A DNA stretch of 64,000 nt from an uncultured Desulfovibrio sp. (GCF_910584445.1 NZ_CAJUBO010000002.1:1-64000); one strand, 5' to 3'; counted from the first letter of the stretch, positions 33,093 to 41,247 are shown. Program-made: numbers and translations. Notes: generated by a model not told the origin, from the sequence alone.

Positions 33093-34160
33093 TTATAACA
33101 ATTCGCATACCATATCGATAATGCTATTTGACATTCCTGACCATAATGGAAGGCATAAAATACGTCTTGAAATATCTTCAGAGATTTTACATTTGCTTTT
33201 CTTTTTTAAATATTGCAATTCATTGCAGCTAGGGTAAAAATAACGACGTGGATATATATCATGTGTGATAAAATTATTCATTGCCTGTTCCAACTCTGAC
33301 TCCGAATCAAAAAGTATTGGAAAATAGGCATAATTATACTCAAGATCGTCTTGCACTTTTGGGCGTTTATATTTATTTCCGAGGTTGTCAATATAGCGAT
33401 TGAAGGCTTGTTTTCTGGATTGTATAATAAAATCAATATGCGCCAAATTCGCTAATCCCATGGCTGCATTAAATTCATCTTGCTTCGCATTCAGCCCAAG
33501 CATCATATGATTATCGCCACAGTGTCCAAATCTACGCATCCATTCGAGTTTGAAGGAAAGCGCGTCATCGTTTGTCAGGCATGCGCCACCCTCAATAGTA
33601 TGAAATAATTTCGTTGCATGAAATGATAATGTGGAAATATCACCGTAAGAACATAATGCTTTCCCTTTGTATCTCGCTCCAAATGTGTGTGCGGCATCAT
33701 AAATTACATAAAGATTATTTTCCTTTGCTATTGATGAGATGGAATCAACATCACAGGCATAGCCAAAGACATGGACAGGCATGATAGCTTTTGTTTCTTC
33801 TGTAATTGCTTCTTCTATTTTTTTTGCATCTATTGTAAAATTGTCGGGTTCGATATCGACAAAAACAGGTACGCAATGCTCCCAAAGAATGCTTGAAATT
33901 GTGGCAACATATGTGAAAGGTGTTGTTATGACTTCGCCACTTGTTATACCAAGCACGCGCAATGCCAACTGCAACGCTATCGTTCCATTTGTGACATAAT
34001 TAAAATGTTGTACTTCACAGATTTTTTGTAATTTTGCAGAAAGCTCTTTTGCTAATGGACCATCATTCGTAAGCACGCCGCTATTATATATTTTATCATA
34101 ATAGTAGCTAAGTTCTTCCTTAGGTGGAAGATATGGCTTTGTCACAAATATTTTCTTCAT
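33093..34160 (-). CDS. DegT/DnrJ/EryC1/StrS sugar aminotransferase
   Basis: A 355-residue PLP enzyme. The internal-aldimine lysine is present in LSFHATKLFHTIEGGA, the pyridine-contacting Asp in VIYDAAHTFGA and NGTIALQLALRVLG binds the phosphate. The S-F-H-A-T-K form is common in aminotransferases producing dTDP-amino-dideoxy sugars (VioA/FdtB group). It likely converts a nucleotide-4- or 3-keto-6-deoxysugar to the amino sugar. No dehydratase or nucleotidyltransferase is in the window, so the keto-sugar must come from elsewhere. The gene is clearly AT-rich. Confidence 0.9.
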   Translation of the reverse strand: MKKIFVTKPYLPPKEELSYYYDKIYNSGVLTNDGPLAKELSAKLQKICEVQHFNYVTNGTIALQLALRVLGITSGEVITTPFTYVATISSILWEHCVPVFVDIEPDNFTIDAKKIEEAITEETKAIMPVHVFGYACDVDSISSIAKENNLYVIYDAAHTFGARYKGKALCSYGDISTLSFHATKLFHTIEGGACLTNDDALSFKLEWMRRFGHCGDNHMMLGLNAKQDEFNAAMGLANLAHIDFIIQSRKQAFNRYIDNLGNKYKRPKVQDDLEYNYAYFPILFDSESELEQAMNNFITHDIYPRRYFYPSCNELQYLKKKSKCKISEDISRRILCLPLWSGMSNSIIDMVCELL

Positions 34161-34171
34161 TACTTATTTTG

Positions 34172-35437
34172 CTACCTGATATTATTTATTATATGTATAA
34201 TTTGCTTTTTATGGACACCAAAACCGCCGATCCACGCAAGCGCTCTTTTCATTGTCAGCCGCAGGGTGGCGAATACAATGCCCAGCAACACGGTGGGCAA
34301 CCACTTGGGTTGATGACGCCATGTGCAGCGCAGGCGGCTGACAGTCAGTCGCAGCAGGGAACGCAACGGCATCGCTCCGCGTCCGTTCCAGCCTGTACTC
34401 GCACCCTCGCGATGCCAGACCAGGGCGTCTGGCGCATAGGCCAGGTCGAATCTGCCGCCAGCGCGGTAGGCCCAGTCCTGCTCCTCGCAGTAGAGGAAAT
34501 AGCCCTCGTCCAGCAGCCCCACCGTTTCCACGAATCGTCTGCTTGCCATGACGCAGGCGCCGCAGACATAGTTGATGCGCGCCTCCACTTCGTCGCGGGG
34601 CACACGCAGGGCCTCTTCCAGCGTGAGGCCCTGACCCGTGATGCGGGAGAGGGCCGTGCGCGGGTCGGTACATCCGCCGGCCAGGCACTGCACCAGCCGC
34701 CCCTCATGGCAGTAGCGCAGCAGACCGCCGCACAGGCCGGGACGAGTGCAGGCGAACAGCCGGTCTCTCAAGGCGCGTACGGCCGGGGCGGTGACCATGG
34801 TGTCGTTGTTGAGGAGAAGAAATGCGTCAGCCCCCCAGCGCAGGCCGAGGGAAAGCCCGGCATTGTTGCCGGCAGCGTAGCCGCCGTTGCGAGCCATGCG
34901 GACGAACACGCAGCGCGTTTCGGGCATGCCGGCGTCGTTCACCGCCTGCTCCGGCAATACCGTCAACGCCAGGGGCTTGGGCGATGACCGTAGAGGGAGG
35001 AAGTCAGGAGGGGCAAGCTCCAGCTCGCCGCGCGCCCATGCCAGAAAGCTCTCGGCGGAGTCATCGGGCGAGGCGTTGTCCACAATGACGATCCAGTCCG
35101 GCACGAGGTCTCCCCCGAGTACGGACTCCACACACAGGGCTGTGTCGCGCCAGTTTCCATACTGGAGGATCGTGGCGATGACGCGGACATGCTCCCCACC
35201 TTCCTGTGGCGAAGGGGAATCAGGCCGCACAGCGGATGCGCGTGTGGCGCAGGCCTCCTGTTGCGGCATCGAGTCCGCGCAAAGGTTCCGTTGAAAATCT
35301 TCCGCTATACAATGGGAAGGGGCATCAGGGCTTTCAGGATGCTCTGCGATCGTCTCCCGCACTGCCTCATCCCTCGTGCGGGCAAACAGTGAACAACGCG
35401 GGATAACGCCGACAGAGCCGGGCAGGGACCGGCTCAT
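34172..35437 (-). CDS. Family 2 glycosyltransferase (rhamnosyltransferase-like)
   Basis: A 421-residue protein. After an unconserved ~75-residue N-terminus, VIATILQYGNWRDTALCVES begins a GT-A domain with IVIVDNASPD, ARNGGYAAGNNAGL, FLLLNNDTMV (DxD-type) and the late GYFLYCEEQDWAYRA, all typical of the WbbL-like rhamnosyltransferase group. A hydrophobic C-terminal helix (WLPTVLLGIVFATL) may bind the membrane. The ATG at 35437 overlaps the stop of the recombinase-like gene (ATGA), tying the two genes together. An internal start nearer the GT domain is possible. Confidence 0.85.
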   Translation of the reverse strand: MSRSLPGSVGVIPRCSLFARTRDEAVRETIAEHPESPDAPSHCIAEDFQRNLCADSMPQQEACATRASAVRPDSPSPQEGGEHVRVIATILQYGNWRDTALCVESVLGGDLVPDWIVIVDNASPDDSAESFLAWARGELELAPPDFLPLRSSPKPLALTVLPEQAVNDAGMPETRCVFVRMARNGGYAAGNNAGLSLGLRWGADAFLLLNNDTMVTAPAVRALRDRLFACTRPGLCGGLLRYCHEGRLVQCLAGGCTDPRTALSRITGQGLTLEEALRVPRDEVEARINYVCGACVMASRRFVETVGLLDEGYFLYCEEQDWAYRAGGRFDLAYAPDALVWHREGASTGWNGRGAMPLRSLLRLTVSRLRCTWRHQPKWLPTVLLGIVFATLRLTMKRALAWIGGFGVHKKQIIHIINNIR

Positions 35438-36306
35438 ATGCTGCCCCCGGACACATCCAGCAGCGGATTCAGATTTCGCGCATCGGCGATGCCCATGCAG
35501 CGCTGGAGCGTGGGCATGCTCATGCCGGACCGCAACTGCCAGTCCGCGAACACATAGCGCAGGTCGCGGATGCTCAGGTCTTCCAGACCCAGTTCCGCGC
35601 GCAGTTCTTTCCAGAACAGAAAAATATCCGAGACAGGCTTCGCCATGTCCCTGCCCGGGAAGATCCACGGGGAGCCCTCCTGCCGGGGAATGGCCCGGAA
35701 GATTTCCACCGCCTCGGGCGACAGCCATATCCTGCGCCAGGTTGCCGCTCCCGTTCGGGGCGCGAGCAGCAGATTTTCCTCCAGAAAAAGATTTTCCCAC
35801 CGGGCGGTGAGAATCTCGCTCTTGCGCGCGCCCGTGAGCAGGAGCAGGGCGAGTGCCTTGGCTTCCCGCCTCCCGCTTCTGCTCAGAACATCCAGCAGGA
35901 AAGCGAGATGCTCTCTGTCCAGCGAAGGCCAGCGCGTCTTTGCCACTCGCGCACAGCGTATCTGTCGGGTGGGCGCTGCCGTCAGCAGGCTCCTTTCCAC
36001 GGCCAGATCGAAAATGCCCTTGAGCACATGGAAACGTCGGTTCCGCGTCGCGGGGGCGCAGTTCTGCCGTTCCAGTTTTGTGAGCCAGCGCTGCACATCC
36101 GCCTCGAGTATGTCGTCAAGGGATTTGTGGCCGAACACAGGCAGGATGTGATTTTTGGCAATGCTCTCGTCCAGCTTCCAGCTCGCCTTGCGCGTCCTGA
36201 TGTGCGGCAGCCATGCGGCGCTGACGAACTCCGCCAGCGAGGGCGGCCCTTGCCTGTGCCGGCATGCGGCTGTGAGGAGGCTGGCGTCGTTTTGCGAAGG
36301 CGTCAT
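35434..36306 (-). CDS. Tyrosine recombinase homologue lacking most catalytic residues
   Basis: A 290-residue protein collinear with phage-type integrases. The N-terminal core-binding helical domain (residues ~22-110) looks intact. In the catalytic domain Arg I is present (TGARKSE, R161) and Arg II remains (RDLRY, R250). The beta-hairpin Lys is missing, the His of HxxR is Arg247, the third-box GH is GI (I273), and the nucleophilic Tyr aligns with Leu282. The alignment needs no gaps, so this is substitution, not a frameshift. It should bind DNA but not cut it. The ATG at 36306 has GGGA upstream. It heads the glycan cluster and overlaps the next gene. Confidence 0.8.
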   Translation of the reverse strand: MTPSQNDASLLTAACRHRQGPPSLAEFVSAAWLPHIRTRKASWKLDESIAKNHILPVFGHKSLDDILEADVQRWLTKLERQNCAPATRNRRFHVLKGIFDLAVERSLLTAAPTRQIRCARVAKTRWPSLDREHLAFLLDVLSRSGRREAKALALLLLTGARKSEILTARWENLFLEENLLLAPRTGAATWRRIWLSPEAVEIFRAIPRQEGSPWIFPGRDMAKPVSDIFLFWKELRAELGLEDLSIRDLRYVFADWQLRSGMSMPTLQRCMGIADARNLNPLLDVSGGSI

Positions 36307-36323
36307 GGATATTCCCAGTTGAA

Positions 36324-36348
36324 CTGTCAGATGTACTGATAATGAATA
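36324..36348. repeat. Palindromic recombinase-core-like site 1
   Basis: CTGTCAG-ATGTA-CTGATAA followed by TGAATA. Two 7-bp arms in inverted orientation flank a 5-bp asymmetric spacer. It lies between the promoter and the start codon of the recombinase-like gene. TCAGATGTACTGA (36327-36339) is the exact reverse complement of the core of site 2. Confidence 0.75.
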
Positions 36349-36355
36349 CGTGGAT

Positions 36356-36384
36356 TTCTTAGTCCATCCCCATCCGTATGTCAA
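36356..36384 (-). promoter_or_regulatory. Sigma-70-like promoter of the recombinase-like gene and glycan cluster
   Basis: Reverse strand TTGACA (36384-36379, a perfect -35), a 17-base spacer and TAAGAA (36361-36356). Transcription would start near 36350, directly in front of site 1, so a protein bound there would block or control it. Confidence 0.65.
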
Positions 36385-36482
36385 GTTTTTTCCTCATTCC
36401 CTTTCCAGAGCGGATGCCCATAGTGATCATGTTTTTAATGTTCTGAATTAATTATTATTTTATTCAAGCTATTCAATTGGAA

Positions 36483-36507
36483 TTGTCAGTACATCTGATA
36501 ATGAATA
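36483..36507. repeat. Palindromic recombinase-core-like site 2
   Basis: TTGTCAG-TACAT-CTGATAA followed by TGAATA. The flanks repeat those of site 1 in the same direction, but the 5-bp spacer is the reverse complement. It lies ~100 bases upstream of the promoter, so the two sites bracket it with 146 bp between the 13-bp cores. Confidence 0.75.
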
Positions 36508-36993
36508 GAAGGTTTTCTCCTTTATTCCCAGCAGGTTATCATCAGGATATCCTGTTTCTCCGTTCCACTTGCCATGGAGCGAGCACGCCTTGGGGTGCGG
36601 TGTTGCAGCGGTACCGACGAGGGAATGCCGGGCGCCCAGAGGCAGTGTTTTCAACTGCGCGTTCTGTCCGGCATTCCTGGTGAACGTTTGGATCGGTTTC
36701 GATGTGGGGCTGATATTTGCTGTTCCACTCTTCCGCGCCATGCCGCTGATGTGCCACACGCCCTGCGTCTGGACTCCATCCGCTTGCCATCGTTCGGCCT
36801 TTGGCACAGGCCGGGCTGTGCCTGTACGGTCCTCGCCAGTTGGCGGTGGCGCCTTGCCGCACAGATCGATCCTGGCCTGTGCCCATTCCGGCGCATCGGG
36901 AATCCCGCTTGCCGGCAGACGGAAAGGGCGATGCCGCTTCCGCTGGTCTCCGCAGCATGGCCGCAGTTTCCGGGCGCCGTGTTCGTTCCCGCG
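36508..36993. other. Intergenic region between the glycan cluster and the PurQ-like gene
   Basis: About 490 bases. Open frames exist on both strands (up to 185 codons on the reverse strand, ~140 on the forward strand), but none shows a family, ribosome binding site or consistent codon use. They probably reflect base composition or decayed DNA at the right border of the accessory region. No copy of the tRNA-Leu 3' end was seen here. Confidence 0.5.
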
Positions 36994-37022
36994 TTGACTT
37001 GACAGGACGAGGCGGATAAACT
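36994..37022 (+). promoter_or_regulatory. Sigma-70-like promoter for the PurQ-like gene
   Basis: TTGACT (36994-36999), a 17-base spacer and TAAACT (37017-37022), 39 bases upstream of the ATG at 37062. Confidence 0.6.
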
Positions 37023-37061
37023 GCACCTCTTTTCAGCGCATGCTGCGGCAAGGAGAAGCTC

Positions 37062-37868
37062 ATGGCGTCCGTCAATACCCTGGTCATTACCGGCTACGGC
37101 ACCAATTCGCATCTTGAAACCGCGCACACCGCGCGGCTGGCGGGTTCGGACAGGGCGGATGTGGTGCATTTCTCCGCGCTTCTTTCCGGTGAATGCCGCC
37201 TTGCGGACTATAATTTCCTTATTTTCCCCGGCGGCTTCCTTGACGGGGACGATCTGGGCGCGGCACAGACGGCCGCCATGCGCTGGCGCTGTCTTGCGGA
37301 CGCGGCGGGGACGCCGTTGCTCACGAGCCTTGGAGGATTTCTTGACGCCGGTGGCCTTGTGCTCGGCATCTGCAACGGGTTCCAGCTCCTCGTCAAGCTC
37401 GGCGTGCTTCCCGCGCTGGGCGGCGCCCGCTTTGAACGCCAGGCCTCGCTCGGGCACAATGATTCCGCGCGGTTTGAAGACCGTTGGGTGCGGCTTGTGC
37501 CCAACCAGAAAAGCCCGTGCGTGTTCACGCGCGGCCTTTCCACCCTTGCCATGCCGGTGCGTCATGGCGAAGGCAAGCTCGTCTGCCGTGATGCTGCCTG
37601 CCTGGAGCGCATTGCGGAAGAAAACCTGATCGCGTTGCAGTATGCCGACCAGGACGACAGGCCCACTCAGGAGTATCCGTATAATCCCAACGGTTCCCCG
37701 CTGGCCGTGGCCGGGCTTACCGATCCCACGGGGCATGTTCTGGGGCTTATGCCGCACCCCGAGGCATTTCATCACGTCACCAACCACCCCGGCTGGACGC
37801 GTGGCGAGCTGGACCCTCCGGGCACCCTGCTTTTCGTCAATGCCGTGCGCCATCTTCGGGCGCAATAG
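37062..37868 (+). CDS. purQ: Phosphoribosylformylglycinamidine synthase, glutaminase component
   Basis: A 268-residue class I glutamine amidotransferase of the PurQ/PurL C-terminal type. The nucleophile elbow GICNGFQ carries the Cys; the His/Glu pair is in MPHPEAF. FPGGFLDGDDLG and the late YPYNPNGSPLAVAGL are family features. It supplies ammonia for converting FGAR to FGAM in purine synthesis. AAGGAG lies six bases before the ATG. It is longer than Bacillus PurQ and closer to the fused-type glutaminase domain, suggesting that it works with a large PurL encoded elsewhere. Confidence 0.92.
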   Translation: MASVNTLVITGYGTNSHLETAHTARLAGSDRADVVHFSALLSGECRLADYNFLIFPGGFLDGDDLGAAQTAAMRWRCLADAAGTPLLTSLGGFLDAGGLVLGICNGFQLLVKLGVLPALGGARFERQASLGHNDSARFEDRWVRLVPNQKSPCVFTRGLSTLAMPVRHGEGKLVCRDAACLERIAEENLIALQYADQDDRPTQEYPYNPNGSPLAVAGLTDPTGHVLGLMPHPEAFHHVTNHPGWTRGELDPPGTLLFVNAVRHLRAQ

Positions 37869-37898
37869 ACGCGTCCGGCCGTCTGTTTCAGGAGCCGC

Positions 37899-38717
37899 AT
37901 GCAACTCGCCGAACTTTTTGCAGGCATAGAGGGCATCGCCAGGCCCGGGACCGCCGCGTCCTGGGACAGGTCGGGCCTTCAGGTGGCCTCTTTCAGGGAT
38001 GAGGTCACACGCCTGGCCGTCTGTCTCGACCCGACGCCGGATTCCGTGCGCCGGGCGCTTGGTGCGGGCGCGGACTGCATCCTGAGCCATCATCCGCTTT
38101 CGCTTGCGCCGGACCTGCCGCGCCGTCTGGATGCCTACCACGAGGTATTGCGCCTTCTGCTCGGGGCGGACGTGCCCCTCTATGCGGCGCATACCACGCT
38201 GGATGTCAATGCCTCCGGGCCGGCCGCGTGGCTCGCGGACGAGCTGCGTCTCCGGAATCGCGCCGTGCTCGAGACCGTGGCCCCCGCCGCCAGGCCCGAT
38301 GCCCTTCCTTCCGGCTATGGCCTGGCGGGAGATCTCCCGGAGCCTGTGGGCTTTGCGGAACTGGATGCCCGGCTCTCGCGCCTGCTTGCGTTTCCGGGGG
38401 GCACCGTCTGCGGTCCCGTACCGGAGATGGTGGCGCGCGTTGCCTACTGCACCGGGTCAGGCTCATCCCTCTGGCGCGAGGCGCTGGCCGCCGGGGCGCA
38501 GCTTTTCATTACCGGAGACGTCAAGTATCATACCGCGCTGGAGACCCGGATCGCCATGCTCGATGTGGGTCACCACAGCCTGGAAGAAGAAATGATGCGC
38601 CGCATGAGCCAGGTGCTCGCGGCCATGTTTGCCGGGGTGGAGGTCATTTTTGTGGCTTCGTCGTCGCCCCTGCGCCCGCGTTGCGCGTTCGGTGACGCCC
38701 AAACGCCGGTTTTGTGA
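37899..38717 (+). CDS. Nif3-like dinuclear metal-centre protein
   Basis: A 272-residue Nif3/YbgI-family protein. Metal ligands appear in ILSHHPL and YAAHTTLDV, and near the C-terminus FITGDVKYHTALE and DVGHHSLEE. The family forms hexameric rings with a dinuclear metal site; proposed roles include GTP cyclohydrolase-like or hydrolase activity but remain unsettled. It is followed 15 bases later by a zinc-ribbon protein gene, a pairing commonly seen in bacteria. Confidence 0.92.
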   Translation: MQLAELFAGIEGIARPGTAASWDRSGLQVASFRDEVTRLAVCLDPTPDSVRRALGAGADCILSHHPLSLAPDLPRRLDAYHEVLRLLLGADVPLYAAHTTLDVNASGPAAWLADELRLRNRAVLETVAPAARPDALPSGYGLAGDLPEPVGFAELDARLSRLLAFPGGTVCGPVPEMVARVAYCTGSGSSLWREALAAGAQLFITGDVKYHTALETRIAMLDVGHHSLEEEMMRRMSQVLAAMFAGVEVIFVASSSPLRPRCAFGDAQTPVL

Positions 38718-38732
38718 GAGAGGAGGAACGCC

Positions 38733-39533
38733 ATGAGCGATGCCGTGTATCTGGACCAGATTCAGCAACTTGTCGAACTCCAGAAAGTGGACGACGAAAT
38801 TTTTGCCGTGCGGCAGGAGCTGGAAGCCGCCCCCCGGCAGTTGGAAGACCTGGAGCGGCGTTTTGCCGCTGTGGAAGCGCGGCGGACGCGTGTGCTGGAC
38901 AAGCTTTCCCATCTGCAGGAGCAGAAGAAACGTCTCTCGCTGGAGATCGACGACGATTCCGCCAGGATCAAGAAGAGCAAGAACAAGCTCATGCAGGTGG
39001 AAAATACGCGCGAATATCATGCCATGATGCGCGAAATGGACAGCATGGAAAAGATCAACCGCACCCGCGAGGAAGAAAAGCTTACTCTTCTGGAGGAATT
39101 GCAGCTTCAGGAGACCACGCTTGCGGAGTGCGAACAGGAACATGGCGCGCTGAAGGCCGAGCTTGATGCCGCCCGGGCCGGTCTGGACGCCAGGCTGGCG
39201 CAGGCCCGCGAGGAACTCGACAGCCTGAACAAAAAACGCGTGACCGTGGGCAAGGCCATCCCGCGCCCCGTGTTCATGCGCTATGAGTTCATCCGCAAGC
39301 GTCTGGAGCATCCCGTCATCGTGGCCGTGCGCGAGGGCGTGTGCTCCGGCTGCAACATTGCGGTGCCTCCGCAGGCGTTCATCGATCTTCAGCGTGGTCA
39401 GCAGATCCTGAGCTGTCCCAACTGTCAGCGTCTGATTTTCTGGTGCGAGCACTTTGCAGGGGAGCAGCCCGCAGCCGCGGCGCCTGCGAAGGAGTCCCCC
39501 ACCGAAACTCCGGGCGAAGTCCCGGCCTTGTAG
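38733..39533 (+). CDS. C4-type zinc ribbon protein with long coiled coil
   Basis: A 266-residue protein: residues ~5-170 form a long helical coiled-coil hairpin (heptads such as RRFAAVEARRTRVLDKLSHL), followed by a zinc ribbon with CSGC and CPNC pairs (GVCSGCNIAVPP, SCPNCQRLI). This is the DUF164/YbgI-partner family, of unproven function, with suggested roles in flagellar or secretion export or nucleic-acid binding. The C-terminal ~25 residues are Pro/Ala-rich. It precedes rnpB. Confidence 0.9.
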   Translation: MSDAVYLDQIQQLVELQKVDDEIFAVRQELEAAPRQLEDLERRFAAVEARRTRVLDKLSHLQEQKKRLSLEIDDDSARIKKSKNKLMQVENTREYHAMMREMDSMEKINRTREEEKLTLLEELQLQETTLAECEQEHGALKAELDAARAGLDARLAQAREELDSLNKKRVTVGKAIPRPVFMRYEFIRKRLEHPVIVAVREGVCSGCNIAVPPQAFIDLQRGQQILSCPNCQRLIFWCEHFAGEQPAAAAPAKESPTETPGEVPAL

Positions 39534-39536
39534 CGG

Positions 39537-39561
39537 GAAGGGCGCAGCGGCCACGCCCTTC
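39537..39561 (+). terminator. Hairpin between the zinc-ribbon gene and rnpB
   Basis: GAAGGGCG (39537-39544) pairs with CGCCCTTC (39554-39561), loop nine bases. No T-run, so terminator function is uncertain. Confidence 0.45.
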
Positions 39562-39579
39562 AGGACAGATCGGGCCGCG

Positions 39580-39955
39580 CACGGGAGGCGGACAGACCGT
39601 CGCTGCGGGCGAAGAGCGTCATGCGCTTCGCCCGGGGAGGAAAGTCCGGGCTCCACAGGGCAGGACGCTGGGCAATACCCAGGGGGGGCGACCCTCGGAC
39701 AGCGCCACAGAAAGCAAACCGCCACGCCTTGCGTGGTAAGGGTGAAACGGTGGGGCAAGAGCCCACCAGATGCCGTGGTGACGCGGCATGCTCGGCATAC
39801 CCCGTCCGGAGCAAGACCAAATAGGGAAGGAGGCCGGCCCGGCCCATGCCTTCCGGGTAGGTTGCTTGAGGGCGTGAGCGATCACGCTCCTAGAGGAATG
39901 ACGGTCACTGCGCCTGCGCGCAGGACAGAACCCGGCTTATCGTCCGGCTCCCGTG
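39580..39955 (+). ncRNA. rnpB: RNase P RNA (bacterial class A)
   Basis: Catalytic RNA that matures tRNA 5' ends. The ends pair as P1 (CACGGGAGGCGGAC with GTCCGGCTCCCGTG, one mismatch). Conserved blocks are present: GAGGAAAGTCCGGGCTCC near the 5' end, ACAGAAAGCAAACCGCC, GGTAAGGGTGAAACGGTG, GAGCAAGACCAAATAGG, and the 3' AGAGGAATGACGGTCAC and CAGAACCCGGCTTAT. The length (~376) suits class A. The ends are set by P1 pairing and are approximate by a few bases. Confidence 0.95.
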
Positions 39956-39961
39956 CGTTCT

Positions 39962-41206
39962 ATGGTTTTCACCGCCGCCCAGTGTTGCCCGTCCCGGACC
40001 CCGGGGGAGGAACTCCCCTGGGCCATCCTTCTGGCCGCCGGCAGCGGCAGCCGCCTCGCGGCAGCGCTTCAGGGTGGCGCCAAGCAGTTTCTGCTCTGGG
40101 AGGGGGCGCCCCTCTACTGGCGTTCGGCTCAGGTGCTGAGCCAAAGCGCCGTTGTTGGCGGCATTGTCTTTGTCTTCCCCGAAGATTGCCGCCATGCGGA
40201 GGCGGAACGCCTCGCCGGGCTTGTGGCCCGCGATGATCCCGGCATTCCCTGGTGCGTGGTTTCGGGCGGACCGTTGCGGCAGGATTCCGTGCGTCTGGGA
40301 TTGGCCGCCGTGCCCGCGGCGGTCCGGCATGTGCTTGTCCATGACGCGGCCCGGCCCTTTCTGACGGCCGCGCTGGTGCGCCGCGTGTGTGCCGGGCTTG
40401 GGGATGGCTACCCCGCGGTGATCCCCGGGCTGCCGGTGAAGGATACCATCAAGCTGGTCGATGCGGCCGCGCCGGAACTGGTCGTTCGGACACCGGCGCG
40501 CGAGTGTCTGCGGGCGGTGCAGACGCCGCAGGGCTTTGACGCCGCCCTTTTGCGCGCTGCACATGCCCGGGCGTGCGCGGACGGCATGCGGGCGACCGAC
40601 GATGCCGCCCTCATGGAAGCCATGGGGCATCCGGTGCGTATCATCCCCGGAGAGGCGGACAACGTGAAGATCACCACACCGGAAGACCTTGCCCTGCTCC
40701 GCGCGCCGGCGTCCGCTCCGCTTCCCTGCACGGGGCTGGGCTATGATGTGCACCGGTACGGGAACGGGCGGCCGCTCCGGCTGGGCGGCGTGGAGATTCC
40801 CGGCGCGCCCGGCGTGCTGGCCCATTCGGATGGGGACGTCCTGTTGCATGCGCTCATGGACGCCATCCTCGGCTGCGCGGCCCTGGGGGATATCGGGCAG
40901 CATTTCCCGGACAGTGACCCGGCACTGGAAGGCATTTCTTCGGCGCTCCTGCTGGATCGCGTTCTGGAGCTGGCGACCGGGGCGGGGGTCCGCATCTGCC
41001 ATGCGGATCTGACCATCGTGGCGCAACAGCCGCGCCTTGCGCCCTGGCGCGCGGAGATCCGCGCCAATGTGGCTACGCTCCTGGGGCTTGCCAGGGAGCA
41101 TGTCAACCTCAAGGCCACCACTGAGGAAGGACTCGGCTTTACCGGCCGGGGGGAAGGGATCAAGGCCTGTGCCGTGGTGAGTGCGCTCCGGAACGCCGGG
41201 GCCTGA
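39962..41206 (+). CDS. ispDF: Bifunctional IspD/IspF (MEP cytidylyltransferase / MEcPP synthase)
   Basis: A 414-residue fusion of two MEP-pathway enzymes. IspD part (residues ~20-245): the nucleotide loop AILLAAGSGSRL, HDAARPFLT and TPQGFDAALL. IspF part (residues ~255-410): GLGYDVHRYGNGRPL with metal ligands D and H, HSDGDVLLHALMDA, and KATTEEGLGFTGRGEGI. The ATG at 39962 lies only seven bases past the RNase P RNA 3' end and has no clear Shine-Dalgarno; a GTG at 39953 would lie inside rnpB. Such fusions are common in delta/epsilon/alpha-proteobacterial lineages. Confidence 0.95.
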   Translation: MVFTAAQCCPSRTPGEELPWAILLAAGSGSRLAAALQGGAKQFLLWEGAPLYWRSAQVLSQSAVVGGIVFVFPEDCRHAEAERLAGLVARDDPGIPWCVVSGGPLRQDSVRLGLAAVPAAVRHVLVHDAARPFLTAALVRRVCAGLGDGYPAVIPGLPVKDTIKLVDAAAPELVVRTPARECLRAVQTPQGFDAALLRAAHARACADGMRATDDAALMEAMGHPVRIIPGEADNVKITTPEDLALLRAPASAPLPCTGLGYDVHRYGNGRPLRLGGVEIPGAPGVLAHSDGDVLLHALMDAILGCAALGDIGQHFPDSDPALEGISSALLLDRVLELATGAGVRICHADLTIVAQQPRLAPWRAEIRANVATLLGLAREHVNLKATTEEGLGFTGRGEGIKACAVVSALRNAGA

Positions 41207-41247
41207 ATGTCCCGCGGGGCCGGATGCGGCCCGCGAAGGATGGAAGC

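Noticed and set aside
35438..35800. Extended N-terminus of the GT2 gene, starting at 35800
   Set aside because: The extra ~120 codons are antisense-like, Gly/Arg-rich and overlap the recombinase-like gene. The ATG at 35437 forms an ATGA junction with that gene's stop.
36307..36384. Longer recombinase-like protein starting from TTG at 36384
   Set aside because: The TTG is part of the -35 box TTGACA and the extra 26 codons run through the palindromic site. The ATG at 36306 has a better ribosome binding site.
36900..37030. Right-hand copy of the tRNA-Leu attachment sequence
   Set aside because: I looked for the GGTTCGAGTCC and CCCTCGGCACCA blocks near the right border and found none; the border remains undefined.
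36469..37087. Overlapping frames on both strands between the glycan cluster and the PurQ-like gene
   Set aside because: No ribosome binding site, family or consistent codon usage; one runs through the promoter of the next gene.
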